64,000 nucleotides of DNA from Microbacterium lacus (GTDB lineage Bacteria > Actinomycetota > Actinomycetes > Actinomycetales > Microbacteriaceae). Of this stretch, positions 9,583 through 20,740 are shown in pieces. The stretch lies in assembly GCF_002812805.1 (NCBI RefSeq), contig NZ_NMUM01000023.1, forward strand, positions 124,001 through 188,000, written 5' to 3'. Each line of letters starts with the position of its first letter. Position 1 is the first letter of the stretch. Both the position numbers and the translations under genes were made by a program. A model generated the notes under the pieces. That model was not told the DNA's origin. It saw nothing but the letters and a program-made list of their open reading frames with translations, and made no database searches.

Positions 9583-11385
9583 ATGCCCGCCGAATCTGCC
9601 ACGGCCATTCCCCGGCCGCCCGCTCGCACCGCGTCCGCGCCCGTGCTCACGGGTGCGCAGGCGGTCGTCCGCTCTCTCGAGCTGCTCGGCGTCACCGACG
9701 TCTTCGGTCTGCCGGGCGGAGCGATCCTGCCCGTCTACGACCCGCTCATGGACTCGACCGATCTGCGCCACATTCTCGTGCGCCACGAGCAGGGTGCTGG
9801 TCACGCCGCAGAGGGTTACGCCTCGGCATCCGGACGCATCGGTGTCGCCATCGCGACGTCGGGTCCGGGCGCGACCAACCTCGTCACCGCGATCGCCGAC
9901 GCCTACATGGACTCGGTGCCGATCGTCTGCATCACCGGTCAGGTCTTCAGCACGCTGATGGGAACGGATGCATTCCAAGAGGCCGACATCGTGGGTATCA
10001 CGATGCCGATCACGAAGCACTCGATCCTGGTCAAGAAGGCCGAAGACATCCCGGCCGCGATCGCCTCGGCGTTCGAAATCGCGGGCACCGGTCGTCCCGG
10101 TCCCGTGCTCGTCGACATCACGAAGGACGCCCAGCAGGCGGAGGCGCCGTTCATCTGGCCGCCGAAGATCGATCTGCCCGGCTATCGCCCGGTGACGAAG
10201 GCCCACGGCAAGCAGATCCAGGCCGCGGCCCAGCTGCTCGCGGCCGCGAAGAAGCCCGTGCTCTACGTCGGCGGTGGTGTGATTCGCTCCAAGGCGTCCG
10301 CCGAGTTGTTGCGCCTGGCCGAAGCGACGGGTGCGCCCGTCGTCACGACGCTCATGGCCCGCGGTGCGTTCCCCGACTCGCATCAGCAGCAGCTGGGCAT
10401 GCCCGGCATGCACGGCACGGTTCCCGCGGTGCTCGCCCTGCAAGAGGCCGACCTGCTCGTCTCGCTCGGCGCGCGCTTCGATGACCGCGTGACCGGCAAG
10501 GCCGCGCTCTTCGCCCCGAACGCCAAGGTCGTGCACGTCGACATCGACCCGGCCGAGATCGGCAAGATCCGCGCCGCCGATGTTCCCATCGTGGGTGATC
10601 TGCGCGACGTGCTCGTCGACCTCGAGGGCGCCTACGCCGCCGCGGCGGCCGAGCTGACCCCCGACATCTCGGAGTGGTGGTCGTACCTCGACGGTCTGCG
10701 CGAAGAGTTCCCGCTCGGCTACGCGCCGACGACCGATGGCCTGATGGCGCCGCAGTACGTGATCCAGCGGATCGGAGAGCTGACCGGCCCCGAGGGCATC
10801 TATGCCTCGGGCGTGGGACAGCACCAGATGTGGTCGGCGCAGTTCATCAAGTACGAGCGGCCGAACGCCTGGCTGAACTCCGGCGGCGCCGGCACGATGG
10901 GCTACTCGGTTCCCGCCGCGATGGGCGCGAAGGTTGCCGAACCCGACCGTGTCGTGTGGGCGATCGACGGTGACGGATGCTTCCAGATGACCAATCAGGA
11001 GCTCGCGACCTGCACGATCAACAACATCCCGATCAAGGTCGCGATCATCAACAACTCCTCGCTCGGCATGGTGCGCCAGTGGCAGACGCTGTTCTACAAC
11101 AGCCGCTACTCGCACACCGACCTGAACACGGGTCACGACACCATGCGGGTGCCGGACTTCGTCAAGCTCGCCGAAGCGTACGGATGCCTCGCCATCCGTG
11201 TAGAGAAGGAAGAAGACGTGGACGCGGCGATCAAGCTCGCGCTCGAGACGAACGATCGCCCCGTCGTGATCGACTTCGTCGTGAGCGCCGACTCGATGGT
11301 GTGGCCGATGGTGCCCCAGGGCGTCAGTAACAGCTTCGTCCAATACGCGAGAGAGCACTCGCCGGCCTTCGGACAGGAGGACTGA
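9583..11385 (+). CDS. ilvB: Acetolactate synthase large subunit
   Basis: This 600-residue thiamine-diphosphate enzyme condenses two pyruvates, or pyruvate with 2-oxobutyrate. The catalytic glutamate is Glu69 in [12 protein letters not shown]. The ThDP/Mg motif is [14 protein letters not shown]...IINN near residue 465. I chose ATG 9583 (MPAESAT), which has AAGGA about 10 bases upstream. The frame is open back to 9517, but that extension lacks family similarity. It is followed two bases later by the regulatory subunit and then ilvC, the standard actinobacterial ilvBNC order. Confidence 0.96.
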   Translation: MPAESATAIPRPPARTASAPVLTGAQAVVRSLELLGVTDVFGLPGGAILPVYDPLMDSTDLRHILVRHEQGAGHAAEGYASASGRIGVAIATSGPGATNLVTAIADAYMDSVPIVCITGQVFSTLMGTDAFQEADIVGITMPITKHSILVKKAEDIPAAIASAFEIAGTGRPGPVLVDITKDAQQAEAPFIWPPKIDLPGYRPVTKAHGKQIQAAAQLLAAAKKPVLYVGGGVIRSKASAELLRLAEATGAPVVTTLMARGAFPDSHQQQLGMPGMHGTVPAVLALQEADLLVSLGARFDDRVTGKAALFAPNAKVVHVDIDPAEIGKIRAADVPIVGDLRDVLVDLEGAYAAAAAELTPDISEWWSYLDGLREEFPLGYAPTTDGLMAPQYVIQRIGELTGPEGIYASGVGQHQMWSAQFIKYERPNAWLNSGGAGTMGYSVPAAMGAKVAEPDRVVWAIDGDGCFQMTNQELATCTINNIPIKVAIINNSSLGMVRQWQTLFYNSRYSHTDLNTGHDTMRVPDFVKLAEAYGCLAIRVEKEEDVDAAIKLALETNDRPVVIDFVVSADSMVWPMVPQGVSNSFVQYAREHSPAFGQED

Positions 11386-11387
11386 CC

Positions 11388-13066
<1,679 letters not shown>

Positions 13067-13119
13067 CCGCTGAGCACAGCTCGGCCCGATAGACCAGTCG
13101 TCCCACCAGGCTCGGCTGA

Positions 13120-13170
13120 GCCCGGCCGTCACGCCCCCGCAACCCGGGGTGTGGCGGCCGGGCCTTTTTT
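13120..13170 (+). terminator. Intrinsic terminator of the ilv operon
   Basis: A 13-bp stem (GCCCGGCCGTCAC with GTGGCGGCCGGGC, one G-U pair) is followed by TTTTTT at 13165-13170. It lies 130 bases after the ilvC stop in a 358-bp gap. The rest of the gap (13171-13349) shows nothing beyond a probable promoter for the next gene. Confidence 0.9.
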
Positions 13171-13349
13171 GTCCTCGCCGGACATCCGGGAGGTAGGACG
13201 TGCCCGGCAACCCGGAATATGGTCGATTTCCGCCAGCTTCGATGGATTGTCCCTCTGAGATGTCCGGAGCTCGTCACGCACGCCGACACGACTCGTCGCC
13301 CGGGAGGCGGAAGCGGTGGTACTGGTTGATCGTCGCTTAGCGTGGATTT

Positions 13350-14297
13350 ATGCGCGTTCTCGACCATGATCCGAACCCTGCCCCGTGGCGGGTCAAGTCG
13401 GTCTTAGCCCGTCTGGTCCTGGCGGCGGCCCTCGTACTGGGGATGGGAGTCGGGGGAGCGGCGACGCCGGCCGCAGCATACGACGAAGGCACGATCGTCG
13501 CCCTGGCGAACGAGGCGCGCGCCCAGAACGGCCTCGGCGGGCTGGTCCGCAACGGTTCGCTCGACGCGGTCGCGCTGAACTGGGCGAATCAGATGGCGGC
13601 GAGCGGGACGCTGTCGCACAACCCGTCGGTCGGATCGCAGATCCCCGGCGGATGGCGCGGCTGGGGCGAGAACGTCGCCCAGGGCTACAACAGCGGACCT
13701 GCCGCGCACAGCGGTTGGATGAACTCGTCGGGGCACCGTGCGAACATCCTCGGCAACTTCACCGACATCGGAACCGCGCTCATTCAGGCGAACGGAACGA
13801 CGTGGGCCGTGCAGGTATTCGCGAACTATCCCGGCAGCGGGCTGCCGGCCCCGGCTCCGGCTCCGGCTCCGGCCGCGCCGGCCCCTGCGCCCGCGGCGCC
13901 AGCCCCAGCGCCCGCGGCACCAGCGCCGGCACCCGCGGCCCCGGCGCCCGCTCCGGTGCCCGCGTCGCCCGCCGATTCCGCGGCGGGCGACGCCGCCGCA
14001 TCTGCCGACACCGCCCCCGATGCCGCGGCGGACGGCTCAGAGCCCGCCCCCTCGGGGACCCCCGCGGAGTCCGCGGCGCCCATGACGCCATCGCCCGCGC
14101 CGTCCCCGAAGCATGGGGCGAGCACGGCGCCGAACTCGCTGGCGACGCCCGGGCCCGAAGCATCCGAGAGCACTCCGATTGCCTCCGCCGGTCCCTGGGT
14201 GGCCGCGGGCATGCTCGCGCTGGTGGCTATCGGGGTCGCGCTCTGGCCCTGGGTCGCAACCCGGGTCCGCCGCCGCGGCCCCGGCGCGGGTGCATAG
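13350..14297 (+). CDS. Secreted CAP-domain (SCP/PR1-like) protein with C-terminal membrane anchor
   Basis: The protein has 315 residues. Residues 1-44 form a signal peptide (LARLVLAAALVLGMGVGG, then an A-A-A-Y cleavage region). Residues about 46-167 are a CAP domain with the family signatures LSHNP, GENVAQGY and SGHRANIL. A long Pro-Ala-rich linker (about 168-280) follows, then a transmembrane segment (AAGMLALVAIGVALWPWVA) and a basic tail. CAP proteins are secreted and bind cell-wall or lipid ligands; their biochemical role in bacteria is poorly known. No LPXTG sortase signal is visible, so the tail helix is the likely anchor. It is probably monocistronic. Confidence 0.85.
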   Translation: MRVLDHDPNPAPWRVKSVLARLVLAAALVLGMGVGGAATPAAAYDEGTIVALANEARAQNGLGGLVRNGSLDAVALNWANQMAASGTLSHNPSVGSQIPGGWRGWGENVAQGYNSGPAAHSGWMNSSGHRANILGNFTDIGTALIQANGTTWAVQVFANYPGSGLPAPAPAPAPAAPAPAPAAPAPAPAAPAPAPAAPAPAPVPASPADSAAGDAAASADTAPDAAADGSEPAPSGTPAESAAPMTPSPAPSPKHGASTAPNSLATPGPEASESTPIASAGPWVAAGMLALVAIGVALWPWVATRVRRRGPGAGA

Positions 14298-14345
14298 TTC
14301 CCGTCCGTTCACAAGGGGATGAATTCTGCGGGATACTCTGGGGGC

Positions 14346-14978
14346 ATGCCGCGACGCGACGAGGAAGCCCTGAGCTGGGACGGCGACGACGACCCGACAC
14401 TCGACACGGGGACCACTGCCGCCAAGGATGCTGCCGCCGAGGATGACGCCGCCTCCGATTCGGCATCACTGCCCGACGGCTGGACGCCGGTCGGCCGGGG
14501 TAGCGGGAGCGTGACGCACAGCGCGCCCGCGGCTCACACCCCTCCGCCCCAGCCCGCAGCTGATACGAATGGCGTCGGCACTGCCGCACGCACCTCGCGG
14601 ACAGAGACGAGAGCTGCCGAAGAAGCGGCGCCCGAAGCATCCGAAGACTTCGCCTCGGGTGTCGAAGAGCCAGAGCCCGCGGGACTCGGCACCGCGGCAC
14701 TCGTTTCGATCGGCGTACTCGGTGGCGTGTACCTGCTGTTCGCGATCGGCTGGCTCGTCGGTGGCCTGCGCCTGCAGATCCGGTACCAGTTGCTCGTGGG
14801 GAGCGGGACGTATCAGGCAGCGCTGTGGCTCGCCGCCGCGGCGCCCATCATCTGGTTCGCGACCACGATGTTCGCGACGCGAAAGTCGAGCCCCTGGCTG
14901 CGCTGGCTGTGGCTCGGTGTCGGCGTGCTTTTGCTCATCCCTTGGCCATTCCTCATGATCGGAGCGGTGGCACGATGA
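14346..14978 (+). CDS. Membrane protein with acidic disordered N-terminus, unknown function
   Basis: The protein has 210 residues, starting at ATG 14346 (MPRRDEEALSWDGDDD). The first 120 residues or so are acidic, low-complexity and presumably cytoplasmic. Three hydrophobic stretches follow: TAALVSIGVLGGVYLLFAIG, AALWLAAAAPIIWFATTMF and WLWLGVGVLLLIPWPFLMIG. The stop overlaps the next gene (ATGA), so the two small membrane proteins are probably partners. I do not recognise a characterised family. Confidence 0.7.
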   Translation: MPRRDEEALSWDGDDDPTLDTGTTAAKDAAAEDDAASDSASLPDGWTPVGRGSGSVTHSAPAAHTPPPQPAADTNGVGTAARTSRTETRAAEEAAPEASEDFASGVEEPEPAGLGTAALVSIGVLGGVYLLFAIGWLVGGLRLQIRYQLLVGSGTYQAALWLAAAAPIIWFATTMFATRKSSPWLRWLWLGVGVLLLIPWPFLMIGAVAR

Positions 14979-15304
14979 CGGATGCATCACTCGGCACGCG
15001 CAGGACGCCGACCTGGATTCTGGCGGTCGTCGGTGGGTTCTTCGGACTGATCTATGCCGGCGCCGCCTGGCTCGCGATATCGACGACGATCCTGCTCGCC
15101 CCCCTCAACGCGCTCGGCTGGTTCATCTGGATCTTCGCGATCCTGTTCCCCGTGATCGCCTTCGCGGTTTCGTTCGCGCTCAGCTACCGCAGGGGCGTGG
15201 CGGTCTACGCACTCGTGCTTCTCGCGGGGCTCGGGCTCGTCGCGGTTTTCTGGCTCAACGTCATTTCGTACACGAGCCTGAACACGTCCGCGGTGGTCGG
15301 CTGA
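14975..15304 (+). CDS. Small membrane protein, unknown function
   Basis: The protein has 109 residues and starts at ATG 14975, overlapping the upstream stop. It has three predicted membrane segments (WILAVVGGFFGLIYAGAAWL; LGWFIWIFAILFPVIAFAV; GVAVYALVLLAGLGLVAVFW). There are no motifs I can assign. Translational coupling with the preceding three-segment protein suggests a two-subunit membrane complex, which is inference only. The 234-base gap after it leads to serA. Confidence 0.7.
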   Translation: MTDASLGTRRTPTWILAVVGGFFGLIYAGAAWLAISTTILLAPLNALGWFIWIFAILFPVIAFAVSFALSYRRGVAVYALVLLAGLGLVAVFWLNVISYTSLNTSAVVG

Positions 15305-15538
15305 GGCATCCGCTTCGTCTCCGGCCTTAGTCACCGCGGCCCACGACGCGTGTGACGCGCACGAGGCTCGTGCCCGGAGCCGATAGGCTTTTTCTCGCCT
15401 CGCCCCGTTGTATCGCAGGCGTGCGGCGCGGCCCACAAGACTCCCGCGCGCTGAGCACGGGGTCACAGAACCGCAATGCGCCGCGCGCAGACAACACCGC
15501 GTGCGAGCGCGCAACACAGCGCAACACGAAGGAACACC

Positions 15539-17128
15539 GTGACGAAGCCCGTCGTCCTGCTCGCCGAAGAACTTTCGCCCGCCACCATCGACGCGCTCGG
15601 TCCGGAGTTCGACATCCGCCACGTCGACGGCACCGACCGCCCGGCGTTGCTTGCCGCCCTCGCCGACGCGAGCGCCGTGCTGGTGCGCTCGGCAACGCAG
15701 ATCGACGCCGAGGCCCTCGCGGCAGCGCCCGTGCTGAAGGTCGTGGCGCGGGCCGGTGTCGGGCTCGACAACGTTGACATCAAGGCCGCCACCACGGCCG
15801 GTGTCATGGTTGTCAACGCGCCGACCTCGAACATCGTGTCAGCCGCGGAGCTGACCGTGGGACACATCCTGAGCCTTGCCCGAAACATCCCGGCGGCGCA
15901 CGCGTCGCTCGCCGAGGGGCAGTGGAAGCGCAGCAGCTTTACGGGTACCGAGCTGTACGAGAAGACGGTCGGCATCATCGGCCTCGGACGCATCGGTGCC
16001 CTGATCGCGGCCCGCCTGCAGGCGTTCGACATGCGCGTCGTCGCCTACGACCCGTACGTCACCCCCGCGCGCGCCCAGCAGTTGCACGTCGAGCTGCTGC
16101 CGTTCGAAGAACTGCTGCGCACGAGCGACTTCATCACGATCCACATGCCGAAGACGCCCGAGACCACGGGCATGATCGGCGACGCCGAGCTGGCCATGAT
16201 GAAAGACACAGCGTACGTCGTCAACGTCGCCCGCGGCGGACTGATCGACGAGGACGCCCTGTTCCGGGCGCTCTCGGCCGGCATCATCGCCGGTGCGGGT
16301 CTCGATGTCTTCGTCGACGAGCCGCCGAAGAACTCGCCGCTGCTCGCGCTGCCGAACGTCGTCGTCACCCCGCACCTGGGTGCCTCGACCGACGAGGCGC
16401 AAGAGAAGGCCGGCGTCTCGGTCGCACGCTCGGTCAAGCTCGCCCTCGAGGGCGACCTGGTTCCGGATGCGGTCAACGTGGCCGGTGGCGTGATCGATCC
16501 GTTCGTCCGCCCCGGCATCGCGCTCGTCGAGAAGCTCGGTCAGGTGTTCAGCGGCATGTCGCACGCGGCGCTCACGAACCTCGACATCGAGGTGCGAGGC
16601 GAGCTCGCGGCATACGACGTCAGCGTCTACAAGCTCGCAGCGCTCAAGGGGATCTTCACGAGCATCGTCAGCGAGAACGTCTCGTACGTCAACGCGCCCC
16701 TGTTCGCCGAGCAGCGCGGCATCGAGACGCGCCTGATCGTCGACCCGGTCAGCGAGGACTACCGAAACATCACGACGCTCCGCGGAACGCTCGCGGACGG
16801 CACCGTGCTGACGGTATCGGGCACCCTGTCGGGCACCCGCATGGTCGAGAAGATCGTCGGGTTCAACGACTACGAGATCGAGGTGCCGATCGCTCAGCAC
16901 CACATCGTCATGCTGTACACCGATCGCCCGGGGATCGTCGCGATCTATGGTCAGAAGTTCGGTGATGCCGGCATCAACATCGCGGGGCTGCAGGTCGCGC
17001 GCAGCCAGCGTGGTGCGCAGCTGTCGGTGCTGACCGTGGACTCACGGGTGCCCGAGGAACTACTCGACGAGGTGCGCGAGGCGATCCAGGCCGACCTGCT
17101 CGTGCAGCTGGAGATCACCGAGGTCTGA
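15539..17128 (+). CDS. serA: D-3-phosphoglycerate dehydrogenase
   Basis: This 529-residue long-type enzyme catalyses the first step of serine synthesis, oxidising 3-phosphoglycerate with NAD. The Rossmann motif is GLGRIGALIAARL. The catalytic set is Arg232 (ARGG), Glu261 (VDEPP) and His279 (PHLGAST). An intervening regulatory domain is followed by a C-terminal ACT domain (DRPGIVAIYGQKFGDAGINI, then LQVARSQRGAQ) that typically binds serine. I chose GTG 15539 because GAAGGA sits 6 bases upstream; an in-frame ATG at 15476 is less likely. A 22-bp-period palindromic array follows the stop. Confidence 0.96.
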   Translation: MTKPVVLLAEELSPATIDALGPEFDIRHVDGTDRPALLAALADASAVLVRSATQIDAEALAAAPVLKVVARAGVGLDNVDIKAATTAGVMVVNAPTSNIVSAAELTVGHILSLARNIPAAHASLAEGQWKRSSFTGTELYEKTVGIIGLGRIGALIAARLQAFDMRVVAYDPYVTPARAQQLHVELLPFEELLRTSDFITIHMPKTPETTGMIGDAELAMMKDTAYVVNVARGGLIDEDALFRALSAGIIAGAGLDVFVDEPPKNSPLLALPNVVVTPHLGASTDEAQEKAGVSVARSVKLALEGDLVPDAVNVAGGVIDPFVRPGIALVEKLGQVFSGMSHAALTNLDIEVRGELAAYDVSVYKLAALKGIFTSIVSENVSYVNAPLFAEQRGIETRLIVDPVSEDYRNITTLRGTLADGTVLTVSGTLSGTRMVEKIVGFNDYEIEVPIAQHHIVMLYTDRPGIVAIYGQKFGDAGINIAGLQVARSQRGAQLSVLTVDSRVPEELLDEVREAIQADLLVQLEITEV

Positions 17129-17139
17129 GCGATTCCCCA

Positions 17140-17396
17140 CCCACGCGAGGGTGCCCGTTCCAACGCCCGAGGGTGCCCGTTTCGTCACGCGAGGGTGCCT
17201 GTCCCAACGCCCGAGGGTGGCTGTTTTTGCGCCTGAGGGTGCCTGTGCTGACGCTCATCGCCGGTAAATGGGCACTCTCGCGTGATGAAAAGGCCACTCT
17301 CGCGGGATGAAGAGGGCACCTTCGCGCCGGAAAAAGGGCACCTTCGCGCCGGAAAACGGGCACCCTCGCGCCGGAAAGCGGGCACCCTCGGGCTGA
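17140..17396. repeat. Palindromic array: 5 forward and 6 inverted units at exact 22-bp period
   Basis: GAGGGTGCC-type units begin at 17147, 17169, 17191, 17213 and 17235, each 22 bases apart. Inverted units (CACYCTC/CACCTTC) follow at 17273, 17295, 17317, 17339, 17361 and 17383, again exactly 22 apart. The linkers are partly conserved: CACGC or AACGCC before forward units, GCGCCGGAAA after several inverted ones. The array fills the gap between the convergent serA and TetR genes. The whole could fold into a hairpin over 100 bp long. Short frames through it look like artefacts. Confidence 0.9.
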
Positions 17397-17403
17397 GCCC
17401 GGC

Positions 17404-17949
17404 TCAGGCGCGGGCGGACGCCTCGACCAGGGCGATCAGAGCGTCCATCTCGGTGCCGCGGGGGACCGGGCCCGGGATGTTGCCGCCCTCGAGCGCGTTG
17501 TTGAAGTAGAGGCCATCGCTCACGAGCATCACGAGGTCGAGGGATGCCGCATCCTTCGTATGCGGGCGGAGCGCGTCGCCCCAGCGTTCGCGCACGCGAC
17601 GGAGCGCCGCGCTGGCTGAGGCATTCCCGCCCTGCGCGAGCCGAGACGTGGCGAGGATGGCCCGGTCGAGCGGATCGTTCTCCATCACCGACGTCCTCAA
17701 GAAGTACGCGATAGGTCCTTCGTCGGCGTCCATCATGGCTTCGATATCAGCCGTGACCAGGGCGTCGAGGCGTTCGATGACGCCGGACTCGAGGGCGTCC
17801 TTCGACGAGAAGTGATAGAGCAGCCCGCCCTTCGACACTCCGGCGGCGCGCGATGTGGCGTCCATCGTGGCGGATCTCTCGCCCTCGTCGATCAGGATCG
17901 CCTCGAACGCATCGAGCACGCTTTCTCGGGCTCGCGGGGGACGACTCAT
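17404..17949 (-). CDS. TetR-family transcriptional regulator
   Basis: This 181-residue repressor has an N-terminal helix-turn-helix TMDATSRAAGVSKGGLLYHFSSKDAL (residues about 27-52). The C-terminal ligand domain is variable. I chose ATG 17949 (MSRPPRARES), since the upstream in-frame residues lack family character. It is divergent from a 14-segment drug-efflux gene, and the 76-base gap holds a palindrome that fits a shared operator. It most likely represses the pump until a toxic ligand binds. Confidence 0.9.
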   Translation of the reverse strand: MSRPPRARESVLDAFEAILIDEGERSATMDATSRAAGVSKGGLLYHFSSKDALESGVIERLDALVTADIEAMMDADEGPIAYFLRTSVMENDPLDRAILATSRLAQGGNASASAALRRVRERWGDALRPHTKDAASLDLVMLVSDGLYFNNALEGGNIPGPVPRGTEMDALIALVEASARA

Positions 17950-18005
17950 GCGCTCGATCGTACCCAGTGTGTGCCCAGCGGGATTCCGTGCATGTCTGTT
18001 ACTAT

Positions 18006-18019
18006 ACCGGCTGGACGGT
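18006..18019. promoter_or_regulatory. Candidate TetR operator before the efflux gene
   Basis: ACCG and CGGT arms are separated by six bases, directly upstream of the efflux-gene start and beside a plausible -10 hexamer (TATACC). It lies in the only gap between the divergent regulator and pump. Confidence 0.4.
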
Positions 18020-18025
18020 TTACTA

Positions 18026-19645
18026 ATGGAACGGATCATGGCTACACAGACTTACTCGGCGAAGCGGACGTCGACGGCACCCCACGCAACGAGCGAAAAG
18101 GCGGGACCCCGCGCGTGGGCCGCGCTTGCCGTGCTCATGCTGCCGGTGCTGCTCGTATCGGTCGACAACACGGTGCTGAGCTTCGCGCTGCCGCAGATCG
18201 CGCTCGACCTCGAGCCGACGAGCGCGCAGCAGCTGTGGATCGTGGATGCCTACCCGCTCGTTCTGGCCGGCCTGCTCGTCACGATGGGGTCGCTCGGCGA
18301 TCGCTTCGGGCGCCGACGGCTGCTTTTGATCGGTGCGACCGGTTTCGGTGTGCTCTCGATCGCCGCCGCGTTTGCACCCTCGGCCGAACTGCTCATCGCC
18401 GCGCGCGCGGGCATCGGATTCTTCGGTGCCATGCTCATGCCGGCGACCCTGTCGCTGCTGCGCACGATCTTCCGCGACCGTGAACAGCGTCGCCTCGCGA
18501 TCGCGGTTTGGGCGGCCGGCTTCAGCGCCGGAATGGCCCTGGGCCCGATCGTCGGCGGATTCCTGCTCGAGCACTTCGCGTGGGGTTCGGTGTTCCTCCT
18601 CGCCGTGCCCGTGCTGCTGCCGCTGCTCGTGCTCGCGCCGATTCTCGTGCCCGAGAGCCGCGACCCGCACCCGGGCCGTATCGACATCCTGAGCATCGTC
18701 CTGTCGCTCGGCGCCATGGTGCCGTTCGTCGCCGCGATCAAGTCGCTCGCCGTCGAAGGTTTCGCGGGACCCGCGCTGCCGTTGGCGGGTGTCGGGTTGG
18801 TGCTCGCGGTGCTGTTCGTCCGCCGGCAGCTGCGCCTCGAGACGCCCCTGCTCGACATGTCGCTGTTCCGGCGCGGCGCGTTCAGCGGAGCCATCCTCGT
18901 CAACCTGCTGAGCGTCATCGGCCTGGTCGGCTTCCTCTACTTCGTCGCGCAGCACCTGCAGCTGGTCCTGGGCCTCAGCCCGATGAACGCGGGTATCGCC
19001 CTGCTTCCGGGCCTGGCGGTCATGGTGACGGCCGGCCTCGGCGTCGTGCCGCTCGCCCGCCGTCTCGCCCCGCGTGTTCTCGTTCCCGCGGCCCTCGGCC
19101 TCTCGGTGCTCGGCTACCTGATCGTCGCTCTCACCGCGGGCGACGGCTCGCTCGCGATGCTCACCGTGGCGTTCATGTCGCTCGGTGCGGGTATCGGCAT
19201 GGCCGAGACGGTCTCGAACGAGCTCATCCTCTGGAACGCGCCCCCGGCCAAGGCGGGTGCGGCATCCGCCGTGTCCGAGACGGCCTACGAGCTCGGCGCG
19301 GTGCTCGGCACGGTGATCATGGGAGGCATCCTGACCGCGTACTACCGCGCGAACCTGCTGCTGCCCCCGGGCCTTACGCAGGACGCCGCGGATGCCTCGC
19401 GCGAGACGCTCGCGGGCGCCATGGCCTCGGCCGAGGGACTGCCCGAGCCGATCGCCGACGGCCTGCGCACCGCGGCCGCGCACGCGTTCGACGGCGGCGT
19501 CGTCATCACCTCGCTCATCGGCGCGCTCCTGATCGTGATCGCCGCGGTGATCGCGGCCACTACCCTGGGAGGGTCCCGACCCACCGCACCCCAGGAGCAT
19601 TTGAGCAATGACGCGCGTCGTGAAGCTGGCACTCATACCCGGTGA
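18026..19645 (+). CDS. MFS drug:proton antiporter, DHA2 (14-segment) type
   Basis: About 539 residues with 14 predicted membrane segments, the length of QacA/SmvA-like multidrug exporters. Motif A is [17 protein letters not shown] (loop 2-3). Helix 1 carries the DHA2 signature [16 protein letters not shown]. The start is ATG 18026 or 18038; GGACGG precedes the first. It is controlled by the divergent TetR gene. The 3' end overlaps leuB by 38 bases, which is unusual for unrelated functions. The pair looks like an insertion into the serA-leuB-ilvE neighbourhood. Confidence 0.9.
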   Translation: MERIMATQTYSAKRTSTAPHATSEKAGPRAWAALAVLMLPVLLVSVDNTVLSFALPQIALDLEPTSAQQLWIVDAYPLVLAGLLVTMGSLGDRFGRRRLLLIGATGFGVLSIAAAFAPSAELLIAARAGIGFFGAMLMPATLSLLRTIFRDREQRRLAIAVWAAGFSAGMALGPIVGGFLLEHFAWGSVFLLAVPVLLPLLVLAPILVPESRDPHPGRIDILSIVLSLGAMVPFVAAIKSLAVEGFAGPALPLAGVGLVLAVLFVRRQLRLETPLLDMSLFRRGAFSGAILVNLLSVIGLVGFLYFVAQHLQLVLGLSPMNAGIALLPGLAVMVTAGLGVVPLARRLAPRVLVPAALGLSVLGYLIVALTAGDGSLAMLTVAFMSLGAGIGMAETVSNELILWNAPPAKAGAASAVSETAYELGAVLGTVIMGGILTAYYRANLLLPPGLTQDAADASRETLAGAMASAEGLPEPIADGLRTAAAHAFDGGVVITSLIGALLIVIAAVIAATTLGGSRPTAPQEHLSNDARREAGTHTR

Positions 19646-20654
19646 CGGGATCGGACCCGAGGTCGTCGGCGAGGCCGAGAAGGTCCTCGACGCGGCCGTC
19701 GCGGGAACGGACGTCTCGTTCGAGAAGACGCATTTCTCGCTGGGCGCCGCGCGGTTCCTCGAGACCGGCGACACCCTGACCGACGACGACCTGGGCAGCA
19801 TCGCGGCGCACGACGCGATCCTGTTGGGCGCCGTCGGGGGAGTGCCCGGCGACCCGCGCCTGAAGAACGCCAACATCGAGCGCGGGTTGTTGCTCAAGCT
19901 CCGGTTCGAGCTCGACCACTACGTCAACCTGCGTCCGTCGAAGTTCTACCCGAGCGTTCCCGGACCGCTGGCGGATGCCGGTGGGATCGACTTCGTCGTC
20001 GTGCGCGAGGGTACCGAGGGGCCCTACGTCGGCAACGGTGGGTCGCTGCGCACCGGAACGCCGCACGAGGTCGCGACCGAGGTGTCCGTCAACACCGCGT
20101 TCGGCATCGAGCGGGTGGTTCGGTACGCGTTCGATCTGGCCGAGAAGCGGTCGAAGAAGGTCACCTGGGTGCACAAGACGAATGTGCTCGTCTACGCCGG
20201 GTCGATCTGGCAGCGGGTCGTCGCGGCGGTTGCGGCGGAGCATCCGGATGTCGCCGTAGACTACCTGCACGTCGACGCGGCAACGATCTTCCTGGTCACG
20301 AACCCGTCCCGCTTCGATGTGATCGTCACCGACAACCTCTTCGGCGACATTTTGACCGACCTGGCCGGTGCGATCACCGGCGGCATCGGTCTCGCCGCAT
20401 CCGGGAACATCAACCCCGAGGGTGCGCTCCCGTCGATGTTCGAGCCCGTCCACGGATCGGCGCCCGACATCGCGGGGCAGCAGAAGGCCGATCCGACGGC
20501 GGCGATCCTGTCGGTGGCCCTGCTGCTCGAACACCTCGGCCTGGCCGAGGCGGCCGATCGCGTGACCCGCGCGGTCGAGGCCGACATCGCGGACCGCGAC
20601 GGCGGACCCCGCACCACAAGCGCCATCGGCGACGCGATCGCGGCTCGCCTGTAG
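19608..20654 (+). CDS. leuB: 3-isopropylmalate dehydrogenase
   Basis: This 348-residue decarboxylating dehydrogenase makes 4-methyl-2-oxopentanoate in leucine synthesis. Family marks are [12 protein letters not shown] at the N-terminus, [22 protein letters not shown], and the metal/substrate region [29 protein letters not shown] forms the NAD loop. The start ATG 19608 has CAGGAG about 12 bases upstream, inside the efflux gene, so the two overlap by 38 bases. ilvE follows 86 bases later. Confidence 0.94.
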   Translation: MTRVVKLALIPGDGIGPEVVGEAEKVLDAAVAGTDVSFEKTHFSLGAARFLETGDTLTDDDLGSIAAHDAILLGAVGGVPGDPRLKNANIERGLLLKLRFELDHYVNLRPSKFYPSVPGPLADAGGIDFVVVREGTEGPYVGNGGSLRTGTPHEVATEVSVNTAFGIERVVRYAFDLAEKRSKKVTWVHKTNVLVYAGSIWQRVVAAVAAEHPDVAVDYLHVDAATIFLVTNPSRFDVIVTDNLFGDILTDLAGAITGGIGLAASGNINPEGALPSMFEPVHGSAPDIAGQQKADPTAAILSVALLLEHLGLAEAADRVTRAVEADIADRDGGPRTTSAIGDAIAARL

Positions 20655-20740
20655 CCTGAGAGCTTCGGGATACCCGGCCAGCTCTCGCGATTTTCTCTCG
20701 GTGATCACGCGCCGACCCATCTTCGATCGGCAGGACTGAC

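Noticed and set aside
14227..14700. Antisense frames opposite the Pro-Ala-rich region
   Set aside because: They are shadows of the real plus-strand genes with arginine/serine-rich translations typical of wrong frames.
17115..17385. Open frames running through the 22-bp array
   Set aside because: They simply translate the repeat and have no ribosome-binding site or independent composition, so they are artefacts of the array.
17140..17396. CRISPR array
   Set aside because: The units invert at the middle and the spacers are short, similar and partly conserved. No cas gene is present.
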